From Gemmatimonadota bacterium (GTDB taxonomy: Bacteria > Gemmatimonadota > Gemmatimonadetes > Gemmatimonadales > GWC2-71-9), in NCBI GenBank assembly GCA_003221005.1, contig QHTZ01000078.1, positions 1 through 64,000 on the forward strand: a stretch of 64,000 nucleotides of DNA. The letters are read 5' to 3'. Of this stretch, positions 1 through 7,725 are shown piece by piece. Position 1 is the first letter of the stretch; every line of letters begins with the position of its first letter. The notes under the pieces are model-generated. The model was given only the letters and a program-made list of their open reading frames with translations. It searched no databases and was not told where the DNA came from. The translations under genes were made by a program, and so were the position numbers.

Positions 1-1
1 G

Positions 2-100
2 ATCCGGGCGCGCGACGCCGACATCGACGCGCGGTTCGGGGCGGCCGTGGCGCGAGTGGCACTGGCGCGCGCGGTCGGCGTGGCCCGGAATCTCCACTAA
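2..100 (+). CDS. Outer-membrane efflux protein (TolC-like), C-terminal end only
   Basis: An open frame enters from the left edge and stops at TAA 98-100, giving 32 residues that end in AVARVALARAVGVARNLH. The pattern resembles the last helix of TolC-type outer membrane channels, whose C-termini often read xVALxRALG. Its position just upstream of an EmrA-like adaptor and an EmrB-like pump is the main reason for the call; such tripartite sets are usually co-transcribed. Only a fragment is visible, so the family is inferred from context rather than from a full domain. Confidence 0.5.
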   Translation: MRARDADIDARFGAAVARVALARAVGVARNLH

Positions 101-136
101 CCGGTGACATCTTCAACCAGGAACTGAGCGACAACC

Positions 137-1195
137 ATGGCGACGATCACCAAACCCGAAGCACAGACCAAGACGGACCCCGGATTCCGGCGCGAGGCAG
201 CCGCCGCACCCGATGCCCTGACCGCCGCGGCACCGCGGCCGGGGGGCCGCCGGCGCATCGCGTTCGCCGTCATGGGGGTCGCCCTGGTGAGCCTGCTCGC
301 GGTGGGCGCGCGGCGCTGGCTGTTCAGCCGGACCCACGTCTCGACCGACGACGCCCAGGTGGACGGCCACATCATTCCGATCCTCCCCAAGGTGGGGGGG
401 TTCGTCACCGCGGTGCGCGTCGACGAGAACCAGCGCGTGAAGGACGGGGACACGCTCGTCGCGCTCGACGACCGGGATTATAGGGTGCGACTGGCCCAGG
501 CGGAGGCCGATCTGGCGGTGGCGCTCGCGGGCGTGAGCAACAAGGCCCGCGTTGGCCAGGCCGAGGCGCAGGTGGAGCAGGCCCAGGCGAACGCGCTCAA
601 GGCGCGCGCCGACCTCGACCGCCTCCGTCCCTTGGCTGAGCAGGACATCGTGAGCAAGCAGCAGCTCGATGCGGCGCAGGCGGGGGCCCGGGCGGCCGAC
701 GCCGCGCTCGCGGCCGCGGAAGCCGCGCTCGTGGGGGCCGACGCGCGCGTCGGTGCGGCGCGCGCCGCCCGCGATCAGGCGGCGCTCAACCTCTCTTATA
801 CTCACATTACCGCGCCCTCGACTGGCATCGTGAGCAAGAAGACAGTGGAGGTCGGCCAGCTGGTGCAACCGGGCCAGCCGCTCATGAGCGTGGTGCCGCT
901 CGAAGACGTCTGGCTCACGGCCAATCTCAAGGAGACGCAGGTCGCGGACGTAAGGCCGGGGGATCCGGTGGACTTCACGGTGGACGCCTATCCCGGTCTC
1001 CATTTCAAAGGGCACGTCGAAAGCCTCTCACCGGCGACCGGTGCCCGGTTCTCGCTGCTGCCGCCCGACAACGCGACGGGGAATTTCACCAAGGTGGTAC
1101 AGCGGCTGCCGGTCCGGTTGCGCCCGGACAAGATCGACCCGGCTCACCCGCTGCGACCGGGCATGAGCGTGGTCGTCACGATCCAGACCAGGTAG
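137..1195 (+). CDS. EmrA/HlyD-type membrane fusion protein of an efflux pump
   Basis: Periplasmic adaptor that links an inner-membrane exporter to an outer-membrane channel. The 352-residue protein has a short basic cytosolic tail, one membrane helix at about 41-58, the conserved TDDAQVDG entry to the first half of the biotinyl-lipoyl fold (about 70-110), an Ala-rich coiled-coil hairpin (about 110-205), the second lipoyl half, then a beta-barrel domain (LTANLKETQVADVRPGD). TDDAQVDG is typical of EmrA-class adaptors that partner DHA2 pumps. The gene starts 36 nt after the TolC-like stop and ends 6 nt before the pump gene, so the three form one operon. The substrate cannot be read from sequence. 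Confidence 0.93.
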   Translation: MATITKPEAQTKTDPGFRREAAAAPDALTAAAPRPGGRRRIAFAVMGVALVSLLAVGARRWLFSRTHVSTDDAQVDGHIIPILPKVGGFVTAVRVDENQRVKDGDTLVALDDRDYRVRLAQAEADLAVALAGVSNKARVGQAEAQVEQAQANALKARADLDRLRPLAEQDIVSKQQLDAAQAGARAADAALAAAEAALVGADARVGAARAARDQAALNLSYTHITAPSTGIVSKKTVEVGQLVQPGQPLMSVVPLEDVWLTANLKETQVADVRPGDPVDFTVDAYPGLHFKGHVESLSPATGARFSLLPPDNATGNFTKVVQRLPVRLRPDKIDPAHPLRPGMSVVVTIQTR

Positions 1196-1201
1196 GGTCG
1201 C

Positions 1202-2788
1202 ATGGCCACCGCCGCCCTCTCGCTGCCAGCGCTCACTGGGGACGCCGACCGCTACAAGAACCGCTACATCATCGCGATGACGGTCTCGCTCGCGTCGGTG
1301 CTCGAGCTGCTCGACACGAGCATCGTCAACGTGGCGATCCCGCACATGATGGGCAACCTGGGCGCCACGCTCGACGAGATCGCGTGGGTATCCACGGGCT
1401 ACATCGTGGCCAACGTGATCATTTTGCCGATCACCGGCTGGCTCTCCGCCTACTTCGGGCGGCGCCGCTACTTCGCCGGCTCGATCGTGATCTTTGTGAT
1501 CTCGTCGTTCTTCTGCGGCAACGCGCACTCGCTCGCGTCGCTCGTGTTCTGGCGCATCACCCAGGGGCTGGGCGGCGGCGCGCTGCTCTCCACCTCGCAG
1601 GCGATCCTGTACGAGGAGTTCCCGCGCGAGGAATACGGCACGGCGATGGCGATCTTCGGGGTGGGCGTGATGGTGGGGCCGACGCTCGGTCCCACGCTCG
1701 GCGGTTACATCACGGATGCCTTCGGCTGGCCGTGGATCTTCTACATCAATATCCCCATCGGGATGCTGGCGCTCGCGCTGTCGCTCAACTTCATTCAGAA
1801 CTCGCGCTACCAGCAGAAGGCCGAGGCGGTGGACTACGTCGGGCTGCTGCTGCTCGCGGTGGGGATCGGGACGCTCCAGACGATGCTGGAGCGAGGGGAG
1901 CGGCTCGATTGGTTCGAGTCGCGCGAAGTGATGGCCTACGGGTTGATCAGCGCCGTGTCGCTCATCGCGTTCACCTGGCAGGAGTTGACGACGGAGCACC
2001 CGGTGGTCGATCTGCGGATTCTGAAAAGCCGCCAGCTCGCGATCGGGGTCGTGTTCGGGGGCGTGCTCGGGGTCTGTCTCTACGCCACGGTGTTCGTCCT
2101 GCCCGTGTATCTCCAGAACCTCCAGAACTTCACCGCGGAGCAGACCGGGTTCGTGATTCTCCCGGGCGCGCTGGCGAGCGCGTTCACGATGGCGGTGATG
2201 GGGCGGTTCACGGGGCGCTTTGACGGCCGCCTGTCGATCCTCGCGGGGGTGTCGATATTCGCCCTGTCGATGTGGAAGCACGCCCACTTCACGACCCAAA
2301 GCGGAATGGCGGACTTCTTCTGGCCGCTCATCTTCCGCGGTGTGGGGCTCGGCCTGATCTTCGTGCCCCTGACGAACCTGGCGCTCGCCGACCTGCCGAT
2401 GAGCAGGATCCCGAACGGTACGGGGCTCTTCAACCTGATGCGCCAGCTGGGCGGCAGCGTGGGGATCGCGGTGTCGGCGACGCTGGTGCAGCGCTTCCAG
2501 CAGATCCACCGCGCCGATCTGATCGCCAACGTGACGCAGTTCAGCGAGGCCACCCGCGCGCGGCTCGCGGGGATAATGGCGACGCTCCTCGCCAATGGTA
2601 CGCCGCTGCCGCTCGCGGAGTCGAAGGCCCTGCGGGTCCTCGACCTCCAGGTCACTCGCCAGGCCCTGATGCTCTCATTCGAGCAGCTGTTCCTGTTGTT
2701 CGGCGCATGTTTCGTGCTCTCGCTGCCCCTGCTGCTGCTGATGCACAAGAGCAAGGGGATGCCGGGCGGCGGCGCGGCGGCTCACTGA
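1202..2788 (+). CDS. DHA2-family (EmrB/QacA) MFS drug exporter
   Basis: Proton-driven multidrug exporter of the 14-helix DHA2 group, 528 residues as expected for the family. Visible signatures are LLDTSIVNVAIP in helix 1 (motif D1), the GWLSAYFGRRR motif A loop, and the antiporter motif C in helix 5 (GVGVMVGPTLGPTLGG). It follows the EmrA-like adaptor by 6 nt, which supports a tripartite EmrAB-TolC type pump. The C-terminus is a short basic tail (MHKSKGMPGGG). The drug or metabolite exported is unknown. Confidence 0.93.
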   Translation: MATAALSLPALTGDADRYKNRYIIAMTVSLASVLELLDTSIVNVAIPHMMGNLGATLDEIAWVSTGYIVANVIILPITGWLSAYFGRRRYFAGSIVIFVISSFFCGNAHSLASLVFWRITQGLGGGALLSTSQAILYEEFPREEYGTAMAIFGVGVMVGPTLGPTLGGYITDAFGWPWIFYINIPIGMLALALSLNFIQNSRYQQKAEAVDYVGLLLLAVGIGTLQTMLERGERLDWFESREVMAYGLISAVSLIAFTWQELTTEHPVVDLRILKSRQLAIGVVFGGVLGVCLYATVFVLPVYLQNLQNFTAEQTGFVILPGALASAFTMAVMGRFTGRFDGRLSILAGVSIFALSMWKHAHFTTQSGMADFFWPLIFRGVGLGLIFVPLTNLALADLPMSRIPNGTGLFNLMRQLGGSVGIAVSATLVQRFQQIHRADLIANVTQFSEATRARLAGIMATLLANGTPLPLAESKALRVLDLQVTRQALMLSFEQLFLLFGACFVLSLPLLLLMHKSKGMPGGGAAAH

Positions 2789-2802
2789 CCTCACCACCGA
2801 GC

Positions 2803-3588
2803 ATGACCGGCACCGCTCTGATCACCGGCGCGTCGAGCGGGATCGGGCTCGAGCTCGCGAAGCTGTTCGCGCGCGACGGTCACGATCTCGTGCTGGTCGC
2901 CCGGCGCGCTGAGCGGCTCGAAGAACTGGGGGCCGAGCTGGCACAGCGGCACGGAATCCGCTACCACGCGATTGCCCTCGATCTCGCGGATGCGGACGCA
3001 CCGGCGGAGATCGTGCGGCGGCTCGACCACGCGGCGCTCGGCGTGGACGTGCTCGTCAACAATGCCGGCTTCGGGGCGGTCGGCCCGTTCGCGAGCGCCG
3101 ATCCCGACAGCGCGTTCCGCATGATCCGCGTCAACGTCGAGGCGCTCACCCGGCTCACGCGCCTGCTGCTTCCCCGCATGCTGGCGCGACGCCGCGGGCG
3201 GATCCTGAACGTCGCGTCCACGGCGGGCTTCGTTCCCGGGCCGCTGATGTCCGTCTACTATGCGACCAAGGCGTACGTCATCTCCTTCTCGGAGGCGCTG
3301 GCCGAGGAGCTCCGCGGCTCCGGCGTGAGCGTCACAGTTCTTTGCCCGGGTCCCACGCGAACGGAGTTCCAGGCGGTTGCGCAGATGGAGACCACGCGGC
3401 TGTTTCGAATGCCTGGCGTGATGGACGCGGGCGATGTCGCGCGGGCTGGGTATCGCGGTCTGATGCGGGGGAAGCGCATGGTGGTGCCCGGCCTGCTGAA
3501 CCGCGCGCTGCCGCTCGTGGTCCGACTCTCGCCCCGCTGGATGGTGACGCGGGTGTCGCGGTTCCTGCAGGAGAAGGTGCGGCGCTAG
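2803..3588 (+). CDS. Short-chain dehydrogenase/reductase, DltE/YqjQ type
   Basis: A 261-residue classical SDR. The NAD(P) site reads TGASSGIG at about residues 8-15, followed by the VLVARR stretch that often favours NADP(H); NNAGFG and the catalytic pair YYATK are present, with a Ser upstream (NVASTAG). Annotated from ATG 2803; the track ORF from 2272 is only upstream read-through inside the pump gene. It begins 14 nt after the pump stop and is probably co-transcribed. Its stop overlaps the stop of the convergent M20 gene (shared CTAG at 3585-3588). The substrate is unknown; sequences like this (SDR family NAD(P)-dependent oxidoreductase) have diverse substrates. Confidence 0.88.
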   Translation: MTGTALITGASSGIGLELAKLFARDGHDLVLVARRAERLEELGAELAQRHGIRYHAIALDLADADAPAEIVRRLDHAALGVDVLVNNAGFGAVGPFASADPDSAFRMIRVNVEALTRLTRLLLPRMLARRRGRILNVASTAGFVPGPLMSVYYATKAYVISFSEALAEELRGSGVSVTVLCPGPTRTEFQAVAQMETTRLFRMPGVMDAGDVARAGYRGLMRGKRMVVPGLLNRALPLVVRLSPRWMVTRVSRFLQEKVRR

Positions 3589-4829
3589 AGCACCTCCGCC
3601 ATCGCTGCCGTCACCAGCAGCGCGCGCAGCACTCCCAACGGCCCGTCCGAGTTCTCGTACCACTCCGTCGTGAGGTGGGCGTCGCCGGCGCGGCCCCCCG
3701 CACCCAGGGCGATAGCGGGCACGCCAAGAGCGATCGCGACGTTGGCGTCGGTGGAGGCGGCGGCGAGCTCGGCGTCGCGGCCCAGCGCGCGGTTGGCGGC
3801 GAGGGCGACCTGGACGAGCGGGTGGGTGCGGGGTGTGGTCCCGGACGGGCGGTCGCCCACGAGCTGAACCTCGAGCCTGAGGCGCGGCGTCCCCGTCGTG
3901 CGGCGCCGGTTCTCGTCGTCCGCCGCCCGGTCGAGCGCCGCCCGCACCGTCACGTCGAGCTGCGCAAGCGCCTTCGGGTCCTCGCTGCGCAGGTCGAGGT
4001 CGAGCCATGCCTCCTGCGGAATCGAGTTCAGGCCCGTCCCGCCCCCCAGGCGCACGACCGCGCACGTGGTGCGGGGCTCCGCAGCGACCGGGAGGTCGGC
4101 GAGGAGCGCGGCCGCCCGCCCCACGGCGTTCGCGGGGTTGGCGACGCCGAACGCGGCCCAGGAGTGCCCCCCCGGTCCCCGGAAGGTGACGTGGTAGCGG
4201 CGCGAGCCCAGGGCGCGGTGCACGATGCGCTCGAGCCCCGCGCCGTCGAGCGCGATGAAGGCGGCGGGGACGAAAGGTAGGGGCACGGCATGCCGTGCCC
4301 CTACGTCCTTCTTGCCATCGAACAGGTATTTCGCGCCGCGCAGGTCGCCCGAGCCCTCCTCGCCCACCGTCGCGGCGAACAGGATGGGGCGGGCCGTCGC
4401 CACGCGAGTTCGCACCAGCGCTTCGGCGACGGCGATGAGGGCGGCGAGCCCGCGCGCGTTGTCCGAGATCCCGGGGCCCTCGAGGCGCTCACCGCGGCGC
4501 TCCACCCCCACCTGCACATCCGGCCCGAAGACGGTATCCAAGTGGGCGGCCAGTACCACCGGCGCCGGCCCGTTCCCGGTCCCGCGTCCCTCCTCCCCCC
4601 GGAACCACCCGCGCACGTTCCCGACCTCGTCGATGAGGACGTCGCGCAGGCCCACTTCCCGGAACAACTCCGCTGTGCGAGCGGCACGCTGCGTCTCGGC
4701 ACCGGTGGGAGCCGGGACCGCCGACAGCGCGGCCTGGCGGGCGAGGGTCACCTCGTCGGTGCGCTCGATGTGATGGCGCGCGGCGCGCACGCGCTCGTGT
4801 CCCAGCAGCCTCGCGATCAGCTCGTTCAT
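3585..4829 (-). CDS. M20-family metallopeptidase
   Basis: Zinc-dependent exopeptidase or deacylase of about 414 residues. The metal-binding and catalytic points are visible in order: AAHLDTV, then ISDNARGL, the general base pair VGEEGSGD, a downstream ALDGAG, and the late His in GDAHLTTEWYE. The GHSWAAFG stretch marks the dimerisation domain. ATG 4829 (MNELIARLL) is preferred to the track start 13 codons upstream because family similarity begins there. Two low-complexity insertions sit in frame: a GC-rich heptamer array just before AAHLDTV and a 28-bp palindrome just before the ALDGAG strand. Stand-alone gene, convergent with the SDR. Confidence 0.9.
   Translation of the reverse strand: MNELIARLLGHERVRAARHHIERTDEVTLARQAALSAVPAPTGAETQRAARTAELFREVGLRDVLIDEVGNVRGWFRGEEGRGTGNGPAPVVLAAHLDTVFGPDVQVGVERRGERLEGPGISDNARGLAALIAVAEALVRTRVATARPILFAATVGEEGSGDLRGAKYLFDGKKDVGARHAVPLPFVPAAFIALDGAGLERIVHRALGSRRYHVTFRGPGGHSWAAFGVANPANAVGRAAALLADLPVAAEPRTTCAVVRLGGGTGLNSIPQEAWLDLDLRSEDPKALAQLDVTVRAALDRAADDENRRRTTGTPRLRLEVQLVGDRPSGTTPRTHPLVQVALAANRALGRDAELAAASTDANVAIALGVPAIALGAGGRAGDAHLTTEWYENSDGPLGVLRALLVTAAMAEVL
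4277..4304. repeat. Perfect 28-bp palindrome inside the M20 gene
   Basis: Two 14-nt arms, GTAGGGGCACGGCA and its exact reverse complement, meet with no spacer. The palindrome is read in frame and codes for VGARHAVPLP, residues that do not belong to the M20 core and interrupt the stretch between KYLFDGKK and AAFIALDGAG. Palindromes starting GTAGGGGC are common dispersed repeats in many bacteria, so this is probably a REP-like insertion tolerated in a surface loop. Confidence 0.85.
4571..4598. repeat. Four-unit GC-rich heptamer array inside the M20 gene
   Basis: Read on the coding (minus) strand the segment is ggggagg-agggacg-cgggacc-gggaacg, four 7-nt units. It encodes a Gly/Glu-rich linker, GEEGRGTGNG, directly ahead of the first metal-binding motif. 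The same family of units is found at 12496, 21731 and 46809. Confidence 0.65.
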
Positions 4830-4847
4830 CGTTACGGAGAAGGTCGC

Positions 4848-4876
4848 TTGACCCCCGCGCGGCGGCAAGCGACACT
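4848..4876 (+). promoter_or_regulatory. Candidate sigma-70-type promoter, leaderless for the next gene
   Basis: TTGACC at 4848-4853, a 17-nt spacer, then GACACT at 4871-4876. With the usual 6-7 nt from the -10 to the start site, transcription would begin at or next to the ATG at 4883. No Shine-Dalgarno sequence precedes that ATG, which agrees with a leaderless message. The -10 is a weak match, so this is a prediction. Confidence 0.4.
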
Positions 4877-4882
4877 AGTCCA

Positions 4883-6115
4883 ATGGACGAGCGCGAGTTG
4901 ATCTATGACTGGAACCGGGCGGCGAGTGCCCTTGACTGGTCGCGGGCCCGAGTGGACCTGAACGACGAGACCCTCCGCGACGGCCTGCAGTCGCCCTCGG
5001 TACGGGACCCCTCCCTCGAGGTCAAGCGGCGCCTGCTGCACCTCATGGCAGACCTCGGCATCGCGGCCGCCGACCTGGGCCTGCCCGGGGCGGGGCCGAG
5101 GATCGTGGAGCAGGTCCGTGCGCTGGCGCGGGAGATCCGGGACCAGAAGCTCGCCATCGCGCCTAACTGCGCCGCCCGCACCGTGGTGGCGGACGTGGAG
5201 CCGATCGTCCGGATCGCCGACGAGCTGGGAATCCGGATCGAGGCCGCCACCTTCATCGGGTCCTCCCCCATCCGGCAGTACGCTGAGGACTGGACCCTCG
5301 ACCGCATCCTCGCCTCCACCGAGGAGGCGGTGACCTACGCCGTGCAGCACGGGCTCCCCGTCATGTACGTCACCGAGGACACCACCCGGGCCCGCCCGGA
5401 GACGCTCAAAGCGCTGTACCGCACGGCAATCGACTGCGGCGCGGGGCGGATCTGCATCGCCGACACGGTCGGCCACGCGACGCCGGACGGCGTCAAAGCG
5501 TTGGTGAAATTCGTTAAAGAAGACATCGTGAAAGGAAACGACGTCAAAGTCGACTGGCACGGGCATCGGGACCGGGGGATGGGTCTGATCAACTGTCTCG
5601 CGGCGATCGAGGCCGGGGTGGACCGGGTGCACGCGACCGCGCTCGGCGTGGGGGAGCGGGTCGGGAACGCCGAGATGGACCTGTTGCTGGTGAATCTCAA
5701 CCTGCTGGGCGCGCACCGGCGGGATCTGTCGAAGCTCCCCGAGTACTGTCGCCTCGTGGCGGACGCGGTTGGCATGCCGATCCCCGCCAACTACCCGGTG
5801 CTCGGCGCCGATGCGTTTCGCACCGGCACCGGCGTCCACGCGGCGGCGATCATCAAGGCCAAGAAGAAGGGTCACGACTGGCTGGCGAACCGCGTCTACA
5901 GCTCGGTGCCCGCGGAGGAGTTCGGGCTCGCGCAGAAGATCGAAATCTCACCCGTGTCCGGGCTCTCCAACGTGAAGTACTGGCTCGAGACGCACGGGTA
6001 CGACGCGGATGACGAAGCGACGTGTGCGGCCCTGTTCGACGCCGCCAAGCGCGCCGACCGGGTCCTGACCGACGAGGAGTGCCATCGGCTGCTGAAACAG
6101 GTCGCATGGCCGTAG
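4883..6115 (+). CDS. 2-isopropylmalate synthase / homocitrate synthase-like enzyme (HMGL family)
   Basis: A 410-residue member of the TIM-barrel family that condenses acetyl-CoA with a 2-oxo acid, or performs the reverse lyase reaction. The signature DETLRDGLQ (about residues 27-35) supplies the catalytic Arg and a metal-binding Asp; WHGHRD supplies the HxH metal ligands; GVGERVGNAEMD matches the family's second signature. The region after the barrel (GTGVHAAAI) resembles the LeuA linker subdomain, but there is no C-terminal leucine-sensing domain, so feedback control by leucine is unlikely. No leuB, leuC or leuD is nearby, so the exact substrate (2-ketoisovalerate, 2-oxoglutarate or other) stays open. 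Overlaps the next gene by 10 nt. Confidence 0.8.
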   Translation: MDERELIYDWNRAASALDWSRARVDLNDETLRDGLQSPSVRDPSLEVKRRLLHLMADLGIAAADLGLPGAGPRIVEQVRALAREIRDQKLAIAPNCAARTVVADVEPIVRIADELGIRIEAATFIGSSPIRQYAEDWTLDRILASTEEAVTYAVQHGLPVMYVTEDTTRARPETLKALYRTAIDCGAGRICIADTVGHATPDGVKALVKFVKEDIVKGNDVKVDWHGHRDRGMGLINCLAAIEAGVDRVHATALGVGERVGNAEMDLLLVNLNLLGAHRRDLSKLPEYCRLVADAVGMPIPANYPVLGADAFRTGTGVHAAAIIKAKKKGHDWLANRVYSSVPAEEFGLAQKIEISPVSGLSNVKYWLETHGYDADDEATCAALFDAAKRADRVLTDEECHRLLKQVAWP

Positions 6116-7725
6116 GGCAATTCCGGGAGGTCGAGCGCTCGTATTTCGATCTCCGTTGGCATCTCGACCCCGTCGCCGCGACACAGGCTGGCGTGACCGC
6201 GCACGACGACCGCTTCGGGCGTTTCAGCCCCGCCGCCCTCGCGCCGCACCTCGCGGCGCTCAAGTCTATCTCGGCCGCCCTCGAGGAAGCCGCGGTTCCC
6301 AGCCTCGACGATGAGATCGACCGCACGGCGCTCCTGAACGACATCCGCGTGACGGTGCGACGCCTGGAGCGTGAGCGCCCCCAGGCGAAGAACCCGGGCT
6401 TCTGGCTGTCGCACCTCCTCGGGGGTCTGCATTTCCTGATGCTGCGCCGCGACCGCACGGCGGCGGAGCAAGCACGCGCCGTGGCCAGTAGGCTCGAGGA
6501 CCTGCCGGCGTTTCTGGAGGACGCGCGCACCACGCTCGTCGAGCCGGTGCGGGTGTTCGTCGCGACCGCGTTGCAGGTGATCGAAGGGGGGCTCGACCTC
6601 GTGAAACAGGTCGCGGCGACCGTGGCGGAGCGAGCTCCCGAGCAGGCGGAGCGCCTCGCCGCCGCGACCGACGCGGCCGTAGCCGCCCTCGGCGCTTTCA
6701 CCCGGGACCTGTGGCGGTGGCTCGAGACGGCCTCAGACCACTTCGCCCTGGGAGAGGACGACTTCAACTTCCGGCTCCATTACGAGCACGTGCTGCGCGA
6801 CACGGCGCCCGAGCTGTGGCGCTACGGGCTCCATCTCAAGGAGGAGGTCGAAGCAGACCTCGCGGCGCGCGCCCGGCGGCTGGACGGCCGCGGCCGATGG
6901 CACGATGTCGTGGACCGGTTGCGGGCGGAGCACCCCACGGAAGAGACGCTGGTGGATGCATACGCGCGCGAGATGACGCGCGCGCGCGACTTCGTGGGGC
7001 AGCGCGGTCTCGCGGCCCTGCCCGCGGCGCCGCTCGACGTGGTGCAGACGCCCGCTTTCATGCGGCCCGTGATTCCCTTCGCCGCGTACGACAGCCCGGG
7101 AGCATATTCGACCGACCGCACCGGGTGGTTCTACGTGACCGTCCCGGACGCGCGGCTTCCCGCCGAGCAGCGGGAGCGCATCCTGCGGGACCATTGCCGC
7201 TTCGAGCTTGCGGCCACGGCGCTGCACGAGGGCTACCCCGGCCACCACCTCCAGCTGGTCCACGCCCAGGCCCAGCCCTCACACGTCCGCAAGAACATCT
7301 GGACGCCTCTCACCGTCGAGGGATGGGCGCTGTACTGCGAGGACATGATGGGGGAGGAAGGGTTCTATGCGTCCGAGGAGGAGCTCCTATTCCAGCGCGT
7401 CCACCTGCTGTGGCGCGCGATGCGGATCCTGCTCGACGTAGGTCTGCATACCCGGGGGATGACGTTCCACCAGGCGGTGACGCAGCTCGTCGAGCAGCTG
7501 CACGTGGACCCCGCCAACGCCGAGGCCGAAGTGCGCCGCTACTGCGCGGAGCCCGCCTACCCGCTGTGCTACGCGGTCGGCCGGCGCGAGCTGCTCAAGC
7601 TGCGTGACGACTACCGGGCGTCCAGCGGCGGCGACTTTACGCTGCGGCGCTTCCACGACGCGATTCTCCAGTACGGCGGCCTCCCCGTCACGCTGATTCG
7701 CTGGGGCCTGGGCCTGAATGAATAG
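6106..7725 (+). CDS. DUF885-family protein, probable metallopeptidase
   Basis: A 539-residue DUF885 protein. The conserved core ALHEGYPGHHLQ gives an HExxxxHH-type metal site, and the later EGWALYCEDMM and YPLCYAVGRREL blocks are also family hallmarks. No signal peptide is evident with the ATG 6106 start, so a cytoplasmic location is likely. The start lies inside the end of the preceding gene (10-nt overlap), and the stop overlaps the next start (ATGAATAG), so this is the middle gene of a translationally coupled trio. DUF885 proteins are widespread, and peptidase activity is inferred rather than established here. Confidence 0.85.
   Translation: MAVGQFREVERSYFDLRWHLDPVAATQAGVTAHDDRFGRFSPAALAPHLAALKSISAALEEAAVPSLDDEIDRTALLNDIRVTVRRLERERPQAKNPGFWLSHLLGGLHFLMLRRDRTAAEQARAVASRLEDLPAFLEDARTTLVEPVRVFVATALQVIEGGLDLVKQVAATVAERAPEQAERLAAATDAAVAALGAFTRDLWRWLETASDHFALGEDDFNFRLHYEHVLRDTAPELWRYGLHLKEEVEADLAARARRLDGRGRWHDVVDRLRAEHPTEETLVDAYAREMTRARDFVGQRGLAALPAAPLDVVQTPAFMRPVIPFAAYDSPGAYSTDRTGWFYVTVPDARLPAEQRERILRDHCRFELAATALHEGYPGHHLQLVHAQAQPSHVRKNIWTPLTVEGWALYCEDMMGEEGFYASEEELLFQRVHLLWRAMRILLDVGLHTRGMTFHQAVTQLVEQLHVDPANAEAEVRRYCAEPAYPLCYAVGRRELLKLRDDYRASSGGDFTLRRFHDAILQYGGLPVTLIRWGLGLNE

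Noticed and set aside
1028-2509. Long minus-strand ORF (493 aa) opposite the EmrB-like gene, and similar long shadows such as 13066-13998 and 35879-37006
   Set aside because: Composition is Arg/His/Glu/Pro-rich with no domain; these are typical antisense shadows of GC-rich genes with strong third-position bias.
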